From positions 1 through 32,005 of the forward strand of contig JAISBU010000050.1 in assembly GCA_031266015.1 (NCBI GenBank): DNA of 32,005 bases, in the 5' to 3' direction. The notes under the pieces are model-generated. The model was not told the DNA's origin, did no database searches, and was given only the letters and a program-made list of their open reading frames with translations. Positions within the stretch are counted from its first letter, which is position 1; each line of letters opens with the position of its first letter. The DNA is from Prevotellaceae bacterium (GTDB lineage: Bacteria > Bacteroidota > Bacteroidia > Bacteroidales > UBA932). A program made the translations under genes and the position numbers. This document shows, piece by piece, positions 7,750-16,916 of this stretch.

Positions 7750-8541
7750 ATGAAGCTACTTACAAAAACATTTTTAGGGACAGCGGCCTTGCTGCAAGCA
7801 ATATCCGCTTTTGGTTGGGGCGAAAAGGGGCACAACATAGTTGCCCACGTTGCACAGGCGCACCTGAGCGCAAAAGCACAGCACGAGGTGCGGCAGCTGC
7901 TGGGCGGGCATAACATGGCGTACTACTCTACCTGGGCAGACAACCTGCGTGGCGACTCTACCTACAAGCACACTTTCACGTGGCATTACATCAACGTAGA
8001 CGACGGGTACACCTACGCTACCATGCCCAAAAATCCTGACGGAGACGTACTTACCGCCACGCTGCTTTGCGTAGAGCAGCTGCGCCTCAAAGGGCAGAGC
8101 GATTCGCTACGCAACATGTACCTCAAGCTGCTTATCCATATGGTGGGCGATATGCACTGCCCCATGCACGCCGGTCGCCTGAGCGACAGGGGCGGCAACC
8201 TCTACCCCATTATCTTCCGCAACGATACTATGAGCCTTCACCGCCTGTGGGACTCGCCGCTTATAAACGCCGCCCATACGTGGAGCGGCATTGAGTGGGC
8301 TACCAATATTGACTTTGCCATGGATGCTGCGCAAACGCAGCGCCTGCAGTCAGGTACGCCGCTTGACTGGGTGGAAGAAACAATGGCGTTGGCCAAAGAC
8401 ATTTATGCCAACTGCCCGCAGAACAAGTCGCTTTCCTACGCCTACGTGAACCACTACACGCCCGTTGTTGAGGCGCAACTGCTCAAAGGAGGCTATCGTT
8501 TGGCACGGCTGCTCAACGAAATTTTTGAGGCAAACCCGTAA
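7750..8541 (+). CDS. S1/P1-type zinc-dependent nuclease, secreted
   Basis: A 263-aa protein of the S1/P1 nuclease family, which cleaves single-stranded DNA or RNA using three zinc ions. The signal peptide ends at SAFG, leaving Trp23 as the mature N-terminus; in this family the N-terminal Trp itself binds zinc. The other ligands are all visible: His28 (WGEKGH), Asp64 (STWAD), His79 (TWHYINV), His130 and Asp134 (HMVGDMHCPMH), His140, His164 and Asp168 (LHRLWD). The ATG at 7750 is chosen because the promoter overlaps the upstream TTG and because it gives a clean signal peptide. It probably serves nucleic-acid scavenging in the periplasm or outside the cell. It is convergent with the next gene, with only 19 nt between stops. 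Confidence 0.95.
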   Translation: MKLLTKTFLGTAALLQAISAFGWGEKGHNIVAHVAQAHLSAKAQHEVRQLLGGHNMAYYSTWADNLRGDSTYKHTFTWHYINVDDGYTYATMPKNPDGDVLTATLLCVEQLRLKGQSDSLRNMYLKLLIHMVGDMHCPMHAGRLSDRGGNLYPIIFRNDTMSLHRLWDSPLINAAHTWSGIEWATNIDFAMDAAQTQRLQSGTPLDWVEETMALAKDIYANCPQNKSLSYAYVNHYTPVVEAQLLKGGYRLARLLNEIFEANP

Positions 8542-8560
8542 GCCGGACTAACACCAGCTT

Positions 8561-11404
8561 TTAAAATCGTGGTCCTTCTCCACGCCGGAAACCACCGCCT
8601 CCGGGAGGAGGACCATAAGTATCATTATTGTTTTGCCGGGAAGGGGGCGTACCAAAATTCCGCAGGGAGTATACCAGAGAGAGCATGAAGTAGCGGGATA
8701 GAATTCGATTGCCGGAATCTTCGATGTAGCTTTCCGTTACGCTCCGGCTGTAATTTTTAGCCTGATTCAGCATATCATACACCGAGAATTTTATTTCGGC
8801 ACGATTATCCGCCAAAAATTTCTTGCCAATGCTGGCGTCCAAGCGCAAGTATTCTTGGTCGTACCCAGCCGATAAACCTTTGTATTGCTCGTAGTTAGCA
8901 ACTCCTTGTAGCGTTATCCCCTTCCAGGTAATCCAGGTTCCGGTAAAGCTGGCGTTATGTTTAAAGTAGTTGCTGTTTTGCTCCTCCAGCGTGTTTTTTA
9001 CAATATTATAGGTAGCATTATAGCTAAGCATAAAATCCACCTTCTCGCTAATGTTGCTGCTCAACGCAGCTCCGGCATTAGGCGAAATGGTGTTAGCAAT
9101 ATTTGACGCTCCATTCACAAAACCCGGTATCCGCATGTAAGAAAAGCCGGCCGAAAGATTCATGTTGCTCTTAACTACACCAACCGGCACACCCAGCGTT
9201 GCCATTGCGCGGGTGTTCCAAAATCCATCTACATTACGATAGGTAGCGTACTGGGAACCTTTGCGTAGCCAAATGCTGTCTCCACTTGTTGTTGTACGAA
9301 TCAAGCTATCTTTTTTGGCAGTAATGCTGTAGCTGGTAATGTAGCTGTTGGTGGTAGACCCCCACAGCTGGGCAAAAAACGTAATCCCTTTTTCCAGCGA
9401 TGTTTGGTTGTAGTTTAGCGCCAGCATTTGGTTGTAGGTTTCGCTCAAATCAGGATTACCTACTTTCAACAACAAGGGGTTGCTGTTGTCCACTACGCTT
9501 TGCAGCTGCGATATGGAAGGCGCGTTGGTATAAGAACGGAAAAATGCCCTGAACGATTGCTGCTTGGAAAATTTATACTCCATCATGGCAATAGGCAGCA
9601 GCGTGTTGAAAGACTTGTCAACATTAAGGCGGGCGGGCATTATTTGTTCGCCATTCAGCTGTGCGTTTTGGAAATCAAGCCCCACCATGGCATTCATCTT
9701 ATCCGTCATCATGCGGTACGACAATCCGCCACGTTGAGTAGCGTAGCCGTTGCTGTATATGTTTGAGTATAAGGAATCTAACTTTAGCGCAACAATGTTG
9801 AGGCTATCTACGTTATAGGTTCTTTTGTTGCTTTCGCCATGTGATAAATTCAGCGAGTAGCTGAGCTGGATAATTCCCCGTTTTCCAAAAGGTTCTGTGT
9901 ACATCAACCTGGTACGGGCAGACCAGCTGTTGGTTGGGTTTTCCGACGCCTGATTTTTTATATCCGTGCTGTTTGAAGCAAAATAATCCGCTTGACTTTC
10001 CTGTATTTTATCTGTACTGTTGTCGCTAAAGTTGGCTCTTACATTGGCTGAAAATGTACGCCCCGGCGTGGCAAACTTATGACGAAACAGCAGGTCGTTA
10101 TTGAGGTTGAACGACTGCCTGTGGTTCTTGCTAGCATTATACGAGTGGCTGGCGCCCACCATGATTGAGCTGTCCGCGCTCCGAGCGTCATTATCTGTGT
10201 AGCTCAATGATGGTTGATAAAGAATGGATGTATTTTTATTGAACTTATAGTCGAACTTCAGGTTAAGACGATGATTATAGTTACGCGTCTCTGAGCGTTG
10301 CCACTGTTGATAGTACTGCGTGCTATCGTATCCCGTAAAATACTCACGGTTAAGCGTGCTGCTGTTTTCGTTATCAACAGAGTTGAAAAAGTAGCTGCCG
10401 GAAATTTCCAGCTTTTCACCAAAAGTTTCGTTGTAGTTTATGCCAACTGCGCTGGTAGTAGAAATACCTGCCGAAGGCGCTGAGGAAAACACGTTGCCGC
10501 CGCGTCGTCCGCCACCCGAACTGCTGATGCCGGTCATATCTTCCGAGGCAAAATTTTGTTGGTTGATATTGTTGGTCATGGCCACAACAGACACTCGCCT
10601 CAGCTGGTTAAAAAGGTTGATGTTGCCACCGGCAGAATAGCGCCACTCCTCCTGCTTATCATCATAACCCAAGCCGGCGTACATGCGGCCGAATTGCCCC
10701 ACACGACGATTCGGCCGCGTTACAATGTTGATGGTTTTTTCCGACTCGCCATCGTCAATACCCGTAAGCTGCGCCTGATCGCTCAGCTGGTTGTAGACCT
10801 CTATTCTGGCAATTACCTCAGCCGGAAGATTCTTGATGGCAATGGTGGGATCGTCTCCAAAGAAGGGTTTACCGTCTACCAACACCTTTTTCACTTCTTC
10901 TCCCTGAGTCTTAACGGTTCCACCCTCAACAGAAATACCGGGAAGTTTTTTTATCAAATCCTCCGCGCTGGCGTCTTGAGTAACCTTATAAGCGTCGGCA
11001 TTAAAGTCGGTTGTGTCGCCACGTTGCGTGGCACGCACGGCCTGTGCTTGAATTTGCACAGCGTCCAACTCCACTCCGTCTTGAGTAAGCTTTACTGTGC
11101 CAAAACTTTTTCCTGACGCCCCCAGGTTTACCTGCTGCGTTTGTGTTGTATAGCCAAGATACCTGAACTCTACCGTGTAGCGCTGCTCCTTCAAATTTTT
11201 CACCAAAAAAGCGCCGGCATTATCCGTAGTGGCATAACGCCGCTGAGTGGTGTCTTTCGTGCTTATAACGAAAACCGTAGCGGCAATAAGCGGTTCATTA
11301 GCCTGGGCATCAAGCAGTATGCCGCTTATGTCAGCGGCAAAAGTTGGTATGCCCATACAGCAAAAAAGAGGCAGCAACGCCAGCCTCGCCAGTAACGTCC
11401 TCAT
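8561..11404 (-). CDS. Outer-membrane beta-barrel family protein (TonB-receptor-like, OMP_b-brl_3 type)
   Basis: A 947-aa protein with signal peptide (to about residue 23), a carboxypeptidase-regulatory-like domain (about 25-110, ISGILLDAQANEPLIAATVF to LGYTTQTQQV) and a plug-like domain. The plug contains DLIKKLPGISVEGG and KKVLVDGKPFFGDDP, typical of this barrel family. The rest is barrel, ending in a Gly/Pro/Arg-rich tail (GPPPGGGGFRRGEG). The family is abundant in Bacteroidota; substrates are mostly unknown and not all members transport anything. It lies 53 nt downstream of the ECF operon on the same strand but has its own -7-like element. Its position suggests it could be a target of that sigma factor; this is inference. 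Confidence 0.9.
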   Translation of the reverse strand: MRTLLARLALLPLFCCMGIPTFAADISGILLDAQANEPLIAATVFVISTKDTTQRRYATTDNAGAFLVKNLKEQRYTVEFRYLGYTTQTQQVNLGASGKSFGTVKLTQDGVELDAVQIQAQAVRATQRGDTTDFNADAYKVTQDASAEDLIKKLPGISVEGGTVKTQGEEVKKVLVDGKPFFGDDPTIAIKNLPAEVIARIEVYNQLSDQAQLTGIDDGESEKTINIVTRPNRRVGQFGRMYAGLGYDDKQEEWRYSAGGNINLFNQLRRVSVVAMTNNINQQNFASEDMTGISSSGGGRRGGNVFSSAPSAGISTTSAVGINYNETFGEKLEISGSYFFNSVDNENSSTLNREYFTGYDSTQYYQQWQRSETRNYNHRLNLKFDYKFNKNTSILYQPSLSYTDNDARSADSSIMVGASHSYNASKNHRQSFNLNNDLLFRHKFATPGRTFSANVRANFSDNSTDKIQESQADYFASNSTDIKNQASENPTNSWSARTRLMYTEPFGKRGIIQLSYSLNLSHGESNKRTYNVDSLNIVALKLDSLYSNIYSNGYATQRGGLSYRMMTDKMNAMVGLDFQNAQLNGEQIMPARLNVDKSFNTLLPIAMMEYKFSKQQSFRAFFRSYTNAPSISQLQSVVDNSNPLLLKVGNPDLSETYNQMLALNYNQTSLEKGITFFAQLWGSTTNSYITSYSITAKKDSLIRTTTSGDSIWLRKGSQYATYRNVDGFWNTRAMATLGVPVGVVKSNMNLSAGFSYMRIPGFVNGASNIANTISPNAGAALSSNISEKVDFMLSYNATYNIVKNTLEEQNSNYFKHNASFTGTWITWKGITLQGVANYEQYKGLSAGYDQEYLRLDASIGKKFLADNRAEIKFSVYDMLNQAKNYSRSVTESYIEDSGNRILSRYFMLSLVYSLRNFGTPPSRQNNNDTYGPPPGGGGFRRGEGPRF

Positions 11405-11428
11405 TTAATCTCTCACTATATTATCTCA

Positions 11429-11436
11429 CAAAAATA
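11429..11436 (-). promoter_or_regulatory. -7 promoter element for the outer-membrane barrel gene
   Basis: The minus strand reads TATTTTTG, matching TAnnTTTG, about 24 nt before the start codon. It sits between the ECF operon and the barrel gene, so the latter need not depend on readthrough. No -33 box is evident. Confidence 0.45.
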
Positions 11437-11457
11437 CAATCACTCCGTAACCTTCCA

Positions 11458-11943
11458 CTACGGTTTGTCGGGTTTGCGTAGCCCGTTAAGCAACTCTAAC
11501 TTAAACGTTTCCTCCGCCACATAGTATTGTAACAACTTTTGAGCCGACAACACCGTCGAAAACTTTTGATGATACTCTTCTGACAGCTTCACATCCTCCT
11601 GCATGTTATCAAGCAAAAGTTGCGATACTTGCGCGGAGGTTTTCCCGTCTAAACTTGAATTTCCGGCACGCCGTATAAGCGCCCTGCGCTCTGCAAAAAG
11701 CTTATCCCGGCGCCCCCAAAGCTCATTATATAAGGGCCAAAAGGCTTGCGCCTCCTGCAAGGTCAAATTCAGCTGCATGGTAATGTAGCCAACTTTGCGG
11801 GCCTGCATTCTTTCGTTACGGGCTTCGCGCAGGCTGTCATTCTCAGCCCGAATTACCCTTTTCCGCATTCCGGTACTTGCCGGCTGTGCATAAAGTTGCA
11901 TGCCGCAAACGGCTACGATGAGCAGCGCAAAAATCTTTTTCAT
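11458..11943 (-). CDS. Spy/CpxP-like periplasmic protein of an ECF sigma operon
   Basis: A 161-aa protein with a signal peptide (MKKIFALLIVAVCGMQLYAQ), followed by an almost wholly helical, charged body. It contains YITMQLNLTLQEAQAFWPLYNELWGRR (positions 53-79), the LTxxQ/EAxxFWPxYNE pattern common to the Spy/CpxP-like proteins encoded with Bacteroidota ECF sigma factors. Relatives of Spy are periplasmic chaperones or metal and envelope-stress sensors. It is the third gene of the sigma / anti-sigma / Spy operon, 35 nt after the anti-sigma gene, and probably senses or buffers envelope stress. Confidence 0.75.
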   Translation of the reverse strand: MKKIFALLIVAVCGMQLYAQPASTGMRKRVIRAENDSLREARNERMQARKVGYITMQLNLTLQEAQAFWPLYNELWGRRDKLFAERRALIRRAGNSSLDGKTSAQVSQLLLDNMQEDVKLSEEYHQKFSTVLSAQKLLQYYVAEETFKLELLNGLRKPDKP

Positions 11944-11978
11944 ACGTATAGTTTTTTCTATTCTTCAACAACAGCTAA

Positions 11979-12371
11979 TCAGTATGCCATAGCCAGGAAG
12001 GCAATATTCTCCTGCTGCAGGTAGCTTACAATATCGTCCTGCTCCATATCGGCAGCGTCCACCAGCCTGCTTTCGGCGTAGACACCCAAATCGTAGTAGG
12101 ATATGTTGCCGTATTCACTTTCTGTGGTAACAGCTGCGCTGCTACTATTTTCCGGTTTGCCAATAAGCCTTGTGGCCACATACGATAGGCCAAACAGCAG
12201 GGCCAAGCCTGCGGCAAACGCCAGGCAGGAGCTTGCCCTTACGCGCTTCTGCTCACGTATGGGTTGATGTTCGTCAACCCGCTCCATGACGCGATCTGCA
12301 AGGTTTTCAAAGTATCCTTCAGGTATGGAGAAGGGCAATTTTTTATTGGACAGGTCGTCTAGTTTTTTCAT
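11979..12371 (-). CDS. Single-pass membrane protein, probable anti-sigma factor
   Basis: A 130-aa protein. The N-terminal cytoplasmic part (1-48) has LPFSIPEGYFENLADRVMERV, a signature of small proteins that follow ECF sigma genes in Bacteroidota. One membrane segment lies at about 49-71 (CLAFAAGLALLFGLSYVATRL), followed by a short, acidic periplasmic tail. It has no zinc-binding HxxxCxxC motif, so it is not a classic ZAS anti-sigma. Order and size argue that it holds the upstream sigma factor at the membrane; binding is inferred, not seen. Confidence 0.7.
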   Translation of the reverse strand: MKKLDDLSNKKLPFSIPEGYFENLADRVMERVDEHQPIREQKRVRASSCLAFAAGLALLFGLSYVATRLIGKPENSSSAAVTTESEYGNISYYDLGVYAESRLVDAADMEQDDIVSYLQQENIAFLAMAY

Positions 12372-12549
12372 TTTGTGCTTCTTTCACAAAGTAGCTAATC
12401 ATCTTGCTTTGCTTGTTGGACTACAATTTGGAGGCAAGGTTTAATTTTACGGGGCTGTCCCGTTTGCCCTTGAGGGCTGCCATTTTTACCGAAGCCTCCT
12501 CACAACAGCCTTGTGAACCCACCTCCCTATATCAGTAACTATCTGATTA

Positions 12550-13107
12550 TCACACAATTATCAGTCGCTCTATTTTCTCTGCTGCAATGTGGTATGATGC
12601 CTTTAAGGCGCCCACTGAAGTGCCCAGCATACCGGATATTTGTTCGTAGGGCAGTTCGTCAAAGTAGCGCATGTTGAACACTAAGCGCTGCTTTTCAGGC
12701 AGGGTCAGAATGGCTTGTTGCAGCTTAAGCTGCGCCTCGTCGGCATTAAAGTAGCTGCTGTCTTTTGCCGCAAGGCTGTTAAGCAACTCTCCGGCATCGC
12801 CAAGTGAAAGATTTTGCAGCCGTTTTGTGTTGGCCATAAAGGTAAGGCACTCGTTGGTGGCTATCCGGTACAGCCAGGTAAACAGCTGCGCCTCGCCTCT
12901 GAATTTCTCTACGTGCAACCATGCTTTAATCAGGGTGTTTTGCAGCACATCGTCGGCATCTTCGTGGGTAAGCACCATTTTCCGGATATGCCCGTACAGG
13001 CGCTTTCCGTAGGTGTCGACCATGAGCGTGAATCCCTGCCGTCGGCTCTGAGGCTGCAACAGCAGGCTTGCCAATGCTTCATCACTTATGCTTGTTTGCT
13101 GTTGCAC
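12550..13107 (-). CDS. ECF-type RNA polymerase sigma factor
   Basis: A 185-aa sigma-70 family protein of ECF type. Region 2 spans about residues 30-95 (YGKRLYGHIRKMVL, EDADDVLQNTLIKAW, RGEAQLFTWLYRIATNE); region 4 is about 130-182 (LTLPEKQRLVFNMRYFDELP, YEQISGMLGTSVGALKASYH). Regions 1.1 and 3 are absent, as expected. The start is a GTG at 13107: a TAA sits three codons upstream in frame, and the next Met would cut into region 2. A 178-nt gap separates it from the anti-sigma gene; in it I see only a 20-codon ORF (12421-12483) of doubtful reality. Confidence 0.93.
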   Translation of the reverse strand: MQQQTSISDEALASLLLQPQSRRQGFTLMVDTYGKRLYGHIRKMVLTHEDADDVLQNTLIKAWLHVEKFRGEAQLFTWLYRIATNECLTFMANTKRLQNLSLGDAGELLNSLAAKDSSYFNADEAQLKLQQAILTLPEKQRLVFNMRYFDELPYEQISGMLGTSVGALKASYHIAAEKIERLIIV

Positions 13108-13177
13108 CTCTTTTTATGTAACCTATTATGCTAGTGTAGTAGGCAAATCCCCTGTGAGATGGTTTACTTTGCCGAAT

Positions 13178-15382
13178 TTATTTTCTTACCATCATGCGCC
13201 GTACCCCTTTCTTTGCTCCGGAGGTAGCCTGCACAAAGTAAATGCCTTGCGGCAGGCGCTGCAGTACAACTTCCTGCTCGGGCTGTATTTTTGCCTGATA
13301 TACCCTTGTACCCAAAAGGTTGTATATGCTTATGCTCAAATCTTCGGCGCCGGAGGTAACTACTTTAAACGCTCCATTGTTGGGGTTTGGTGCAATGATA
13401 AAAGCCGCTGTTTCTTTTGCTCTAGGCGCCACGGTTGGCGTAATTGGGAAGCTGTCTCTGTTGCTTACATGCAGTATGGTCTGGTAAATATTTACTATTC
13501 CGGAGCCTCTTTTTGAGGTTGGAGCTTGTTTTATGGCATCGCTCAGCATTGCGTGGTTGCACAAGAGCGTGCGAATTTCACCGGGGTCAAGCGTTTGGTT
13601 AGCCTCAAGCATAAGCGCAACGGAGCCTGTAACTGCCGGAGTTGCCATAGAAGTGCCCGTCATAATGGCGTAGTAGTGCTTGCCGTCCGGCTCCACGGCC
13701 GAAACGAAGGAACTCTTAGAGGTAGGCGAATAGCTTTTATCGGATGAGTTTACGGATGAATATACTATGCCCGGCGCAATAACCTCAGGTTTTTGCCTCC
13801 CATCGGCCGTTGGTCCCTGCGATGAAAATGATGACGCCGCTTCATAGGTTTCTCCAACAAAATAGTAACAGGAGTCTTTTATGTTGCAAAAACCATTGCG
13901 CATATTATAGGCGCCCACGGTAATTACACTCTTACCGGTGCCTCCGATTTCGCCCACAGTTACGTTGTTATCTCCCTCAACCCAGCCACCGGCGCTTGCT
14001 CCCAGCGCAACAAACTCTCCCCCGTCTGCGTTCCACATGTGAACGGTGCCGACGGTTGCACGCAATGCTACCACAACCTTATAACCGGTATCTACCGGAT
14101 TGGTTACCGAGGCCTCCAGCCAGCCTCTATAATATGGAGTGGCAGCGGAGCTGTACGACTGGTATTTTATACCAACCCTGGATTTGCCTATCGTAAACGT
14201 TGTATCGGCATAGTAGGTGCCCTTGCTGCTTTGAGTAGTCTTAAATGAGGTGCTGCCAACTTTAGCCAGCGGTTTCTTTCTCCATAATTCAAAAGCGTAG
14301 CTGAAATCCATGTCAGCCGGAGCCCAAACTTCCATGTCGGCTGTATTCTCTGTAGGGTCTACAACTATGGCTGTCCTCATCTCGCCTGCTGTGGCAGAGA
14401 ACGTATGTTGCGCATGCAGCTTCTCATTGCCCTCATTTCCGGCAGCGCCAACTACAATGTACCCGGGGCCAACCAACTTGTCAACACCCTGGTCAAACGA
14501 AGAGGTGCCATCGTGAGGCCCGTAGTGAAAGCCTAAGCTCAGGTTAACCACCGCCGGTCTGTTTAGCTGTTTAGCAATGGTAAAAATGTAGCTGATGCCG
14601 TCCAGCACGTCACTTTCACGACTACGAAGCTGTACAAAAATCAAATCGGCGCCCTGTGCAACACCTTTGTATCTACCAAGTTTGCCACCGCCACCCATAG
14701 CAATGCCCGAAACGTGCGTACCGTGCGACTCACCGTCGTCCGTGCTTCCCTTAGCGGCTATAACGCTTGGCGTGTAGTCCGACCCGTATGTAAAACCCTG
14801 TGGCTTGATTCCCGTTTTATCATTTTGGTTCCATACACGAATTATCCTACAGCTGCCATCGCTGTTGTAAAACATGGGGTGGGTCATATCCAGCCCCAAA
14901 TCTATAACCCCAACAATAACATTTTTGCCTGTATACGAGCGTTCCAAAGCGCCCCACCCTTGCAGTACGGAATCTGCATGAATACTTGTATCAACTCTTG
15001 TAAGCACCGGCTTTACCCTGTGCCCGACGCTCACCAGCTGAACGCCTTTTACACGAGACAAAATCTCCAACTTGCTCAACGGAACTTGTGCTGTAACAAC
15101 ACCACCGACTTGTGTGCCGGGCTCAATATCCAAGGCTGCCAAATCGCTAAAATTTAAATCTTCGCCAACATTGATAATAACTCCTACTATGTCATCTTCC
15201 ACCGTTGTATTTTGATTTCCGGCGGATTTAAGCTGCTGCCTGCTTGAACTTTGCTGTTTTTGCAACAAAAGGTTCGTACCCAAAGACAGCTTTCCTTCTT
15301 CTGCCCATACAGACGTAACCATGCACAGCTGTAAAAAAACCAGCAAACTTACGCGTGCTTGCTTGCAAGATAATGCTTTCAT
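13178..15382 (-). CDS. Subtilisin-like serine protease (S8) with T9SS type A sorting domain
   Basis: A secreted protease of about 734 aa; residue numbers here count from Met1 at 15388, two codons above the Met3 start used. The signal peptide ends near VWAEEG. The catalytic triad is complete: Asp163 (VIGVIDLGLDMTHP), His222 (GESHGTHVSG) and Ser580 (MTGTSMATPAVTGS), with oxyanion Asn318 (GAAGNEG). A long insert separates Asn318 from Ser580, as in larger subtilases. The C-terminal 70 residues (APNPNNGAFKV, SISIYNLLGTRVY, LPQGIYFVQ, KKGVRRMMVRK) form a type A sorting domain for type IX secretion, which removes it and attaches the protein to A-LPS or releases it. The gene follows the symporter by about 20 nt on the same strand. 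Confidence 0.93.
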   Translation of the reverse strand: MKALSCKQARVSLLVFLQLCMVTSVWAEEGKLSLGTNLLLQKQQSSSRQQLKSAGNQNTTVEDDIVGVIINVGEDLNFSDLAALDIEPGTQVGGVVTAQVPLSKLEILSRVKGVQLVSVGHRVKPVLTRVDTSIHADSVLQGWGALERSYTGKNVIVGVIDLGLDMTHPMFYNSDGSCRIIRVWNQNDKTGIKPQGFTYGSDYTPSVIAAKGSTDDGESHGTHVSGIAMGGGGKLGRYKGVAQGADLIFVQLRSRESDVLDGISYIFTIAKQLNRPAVVNLSLGFHYGPHDGTSSFDQGVDKLVGPGYIVVGAAGNEGNEKLHAQHTFSATAGEMRTAIVVDPTENTADMEVWAPADMDFSYAFELWRKKPLAKVGSTSFKTTQSSKGTYYADTTFTIGKSRVGIKYQSYSSAATPYYRGWLEASVTNPVDTGYKVVVALRATVGTVHMWNADGGEFVALGASAGGWVEGDNNVTVGEIGGTGKSVITVGAYNMRNGFCNIKDSCYYFVGETYEAASSFSSQGPTADGRQKPEVIAPGIVYSSVNSSDKSYSPTSKSSFVSAVEPDGKHYYAIMTGTSMATPAVTGSVALMLEANQTLDPGEIRTLLCNHAMLSDAIKQAPTSKRGSGIVNIYQTILHVSNRDSFPITPTVAPRAKETAAFIIAPNPNNGAFKVVTSGAEDLSISIYNLLGTRVYQAKIQPEQEVVLQRLPQGIYFVQATSGAKKGVRRMMVRK

Positions 15383-15403
15383 AATCAAATGGTTAGCAGA
15401 ATA

Positions 15404-16753
15404 TTAAAACAACCCGAATCCTGATAAAAACACCCAAAGAATTGCCGTCGGAGCAACATACTTAAGGACAAAAAACATAACTATCATAAGTCTTCTTATG
15501 CTGCCCGAGGCGCCCTGCAACAGCTCCTTATACATGACCGACTTATTTAACCTCCACCCCGCAAAAATTACAAAGCCCAAACTGCCAACCGGCAGCAACA
15601 CGTTTGAGGCTACAAAATCCGTAAGCTCAAAAATGGTATTACCAAAAATTTTGAAGCTGGAAAGTATACCAAACGATAACGAGCATAAAACGCCAAGCAC
15701 AACCGAAGTCAGGGTTGCCAACAGGGTTGCCGTCCAGCGCTTCATACGCCATTCTTCCTGCATAAAGGCCACCTGTACTTCCATTAAGGAAATGGACGAG
15801 GTTAGCGCGGCAATGAAGAGAATAACGAAGAATATTATAGCAAACAGCTCACCTCCCGGCAGCTGCTGAAATACCGCCGGCAAGGCTATAAAAGCTAACC
15901 CGGAACCTTGCGTTGGCTCCATACCAAAGGCAAAAACCGCCGGAATAATCGCTATGGCCGCAATAAAAGCAAAACTCGTATCCGCTAAAGCGCCCTGTAT
16001 GGCTATTTTTGTCAGGTTATCTGCCTTACGCATGTATGAGCCATACGTTACCAGTACACCCATACCTATGCTGAGAGAAAGAAACGCTTGTCCCAACGCG
16101 TTGAGCGGTACTTTTGACGAAAACTTCGACCAATCCGGACGAATCAAAAAATCAATTCCAGCGCCGGCTCCCGGCAACGTAACCGTACGAACGGCTAAAA
16201 CTGCCATCAAAACAAAAAGGAGCGGCATCAATATTTTCGAGTATTTTTCCACTCCGCTTTTTACTCCGCCCAGGATAATTGCCGCAACCATACACAAATA
16301 CAACACCAACCACATTATGGGACGAAAAGTTGACGTTGTAAAATCAGTAAAAAACTGTAGCAGCTGCGCCGATGTTTTGCCTTCAAAAGAGTTGATAGCC
16401 GCCTGGTAGACGTACTCCATTGTCCAGCCCGCGATAACGCTGCAAAACGACGAAATAGCTACAGCTGCCGTAATTGCCAATAGCCCCAAATGCCGCCACC
16501 CGGTATTGGGCGCAATTTTCTGAAACGCCCCAAAAATGCTCGCCTGCGCCTTGCGTCCGACTACCAACTCCGAAAGTATTACCGGCACGCAAACGATAGC
16601 AACAAAAATCAGGTAGAAAAGAATAAAGATAGACCCACCGTTTTCTCCAACCAGATAAGGAAACCTCCACAAGTTACCTAAACCTATTGCGGAGCCCGCT
16701 ATGGCCATCAGTGCCCCAAAACTACTATTGAAACCGTCTCTTTTGCTTTTCAT
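15404..16753 (-). CDS. Sodium:solute symporter of the neurotransmitter (NSS/LeuT) family
   Basis: A 449-aa inner-membrane protein with about 11 hydrophobic segments. The N-terminus carries the family signature of TM1, AIAGSAIGLGNLWRFPYL, containing the unwound substrate and sodium site, and TM2 begins GGSIFILFYLIF. Family members import amino acids or related amines with sodium; the specific substrate cannot be read from sequence. It is shorter than LeuT (about 510 aa), as is usual for prokaryotic 11-TM members. The T9SS protease gene begins about 20 nt downstream, so the two may be co-transcribed: peptides released outside, amino acids taken up inside. That link is inference. Confidence 0.92.
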   Translation of the reverse strand: MKSKRDGFNSSFGALMAIAGSAIGLGNLWRFPYLVGENGGSIFILFYLIFVAIVCVPVILSELVVGRKAQASIFGAFQKIAPNTGWRHLGLLAITAAVAISSFCSVIAGWTMEYVYQAAINSFEGKTSAQLLQFFTDFTTSTFRPIMWLVLYLCMVAAIILGGVKSGVEKYSKILMPLLFVLMAVLAVRTVTLPGAGAGIDFLIRPDWSKFSSKVPLNALGQAFLSLSIGMGVLVTYGSYMRKADNLTKIAIQGALADTSFAFIAAIAIIPAVFAFGMEPTQGSGLAFIALPAVFQQLPGGELFAIIFFVILFIAALTSSISLMEVQVAFMQEEWRMKRWTATLLATLTSVVLGVLCSLSFGILSSFKIFGNTIFELTDFVASNVLLPVGSLGFVIFAGWRLNKSVMYKELLQGASGSIRRLMIVMFFVLKYVAPTAILWVFLSGFGLF

Positions 16754-16814
16754 TAATCTTTTGTAAACTTCTAATAATTAACATACTACCACAATAAACA
16801 GCACGCACGATTTG

Positions 16815-16822
16815 CAAAAATA
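16815..16822 (-). promoter_or_regulatory. -7 promoter element for the symporter gene
   Basis: The minus strand reads TATTTTTG followed by C, matching TAnnTTTG, giving a leader of about 55 nt. No -33 box is evident. Confidence 0.45.
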
Positions 16823-16916
16823 ATGAATTTGCGGGAAAATGAACGTTGGAAAAGGGTTGTTTTGTGTGAAATGCACCGGAAAAAAGACGCGTTAGGCGCT
16901 CATTTTCTTTCATCCC

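Noticed and set aside
12421..12483. 20-codon ORF between the sigma and anti-sigma genes (MAALKGKRDSPVKLNLASKL)
   Set aside because: AGGAGG lies upstream, but 11 nt away, and the ORF is too short to judge; there is no independent support.
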